Part shown: positions 63,798 to 64,000 of the stretch, piece by piece
Position numbering within the stretch: the stretch's first letter is position 1
How the letters are laid out: every line of letters begins with the position of its first letter
From: Streptacidiphilus sp041262525
GTDB taxonomy: Bacteria; Actinomycetota; Actinomycetes; Streptomycetales; Streptomycetaceae
Reading direction: 5' to 3'
Assembly: GCF_041262525.1 (NCBI RefSeq)
Contig: NZ_JBGCCK010000006.1
Coordinates: 248,001 to 312,000 of the forward strand
DNA length: 64,000 nt
Translations under genes and position numbers: made by a program
Notes under the pieces: generated by a model
The model's database searches: none
Told to the model about the DNA's origin: nothing
The model's input: only the letters and a program-made list of their open reading frames with translations

Positions 63798-64000
63798 GTG
63801 AGCGAGGAGAGCAGAGCGCGGTTCGCCGAGGAGGCGCGCGAGGAACGGCCGGACCTCGCCTTGTTGTGTCTGCTCATGGGCTTCGAGGTCGATCTCGAGG
63901 CAGCGGACGGCCGCATCGACGAGGCGCTCGCGCCCGCGCTGCGGGCCCTGGACCGGCTGGCCGCGCGGGTCGGCGCGGCCGTCCGCGAGCGAGCCCCGCA
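63798..64000 (+). CDS. SirB1/transglutaminase-like family protein, 3' truncated
   Basis: GTG at 63798 opens a frame running off the window (67 codons seen), with AEEAREERPDLALLCLLMGF resembling the N-terminus of SirB1-like transglutaminase-superfamily proteins. TAGAAT eight bases upstream suggests a leaderless mRNA. Confidence 0.6.
   Translation, partial: MSEESRARFAEEAREERPDLALLCLLMGFEVDLEAADGRIDEALAPALRALDRLAARVGAAVRERAP

Overview
The window is about 72% GC with strong G/C preference at third codon positions, many GTG starts and GGAGG ribosome binding sites. It carries a WhiB-family regulator, an AdnAB pair, a mycoredoxin and a SigE/RseA/HtrA/TatB cluster. This points to a streptomycete-type actinobacterium (Streptomyces, Kitasatospora or Streptacidiphilus). 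The gene order resembles the conserved core of Streptomyces chromosomes, with several blocks also shared with Mycobacterium (from memory, not searched). I see no transposase, integrase, prophage, CRISPR array, rRNA or tRNA, and no large biosynthetic cluster. The genus is inference.

Left part (1-16 kb). A zincin-like hydrolase cut by the window edge, a Nudix hydrolase, a YgjP-type metallopeptidase, an E1/ThiF-like protein and an AarF-type kinase come first. The antibiotic-response locus whiB7/wblC follows, with a long leader that looks like a translation-sensing attenuator. Then come uvrD2, a mycoredoxin with a SigR-type promoter, a decayed reading frame, an RsbW-like ATPase, nudC, an M20 dipeptidase, an endonuclease/exonuclease/phosphatase-fold enzyme and a membrane-anchored PP2C phosphatase.

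Middle part (16-44 kb). adnB and adnA (recombination helicase-nucleases) are separated by a lipoprotein gene. Next are an alkyltransferase-like protein, a kinase-like/UPF0104 membrane protein whose frame is broken, moeZ with a SigR-type promoter, and a putative glycoconjugate block (epimerase, membrane protein, glycosyltransferase). An alpha/beta hydrolase, a TetR regulator, DUF3107, a ferritin-like protein and a DEAD-box RNA helicase with a long repetitive basic tail follow. The section ends with a second hydrolase, a DUF6758-type protein, a PHP phosphoesterase and a SUFU-domain protein.

Right part (44-64 kb). An EamA transporter and mrp lead into the envelope-stress block tatB-htrA-rseA-sigE. 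After that come a methyltransferase, DUF3117, an enoyl-CoA hydratase, tag-divIVA-like, folP2, a LOG-family protein, dapE, two exported proteins, dapC-fdxA, a GNAT acetyltransferase and the start of a SirB1-like gene. dapE and dapC serve lysine/diaminopimelate synthesis.

The most interesting non-gene signals are the whiB7 leader, a family of palindromic GGGGCGCGGGGAACTGCGCG elements in four intergenic gaps (with a fifth half-copy), two SigR-type promoters, a probable SigE autoregulatory promoter, and an about 190-residue repetitive insertion in AdnA.
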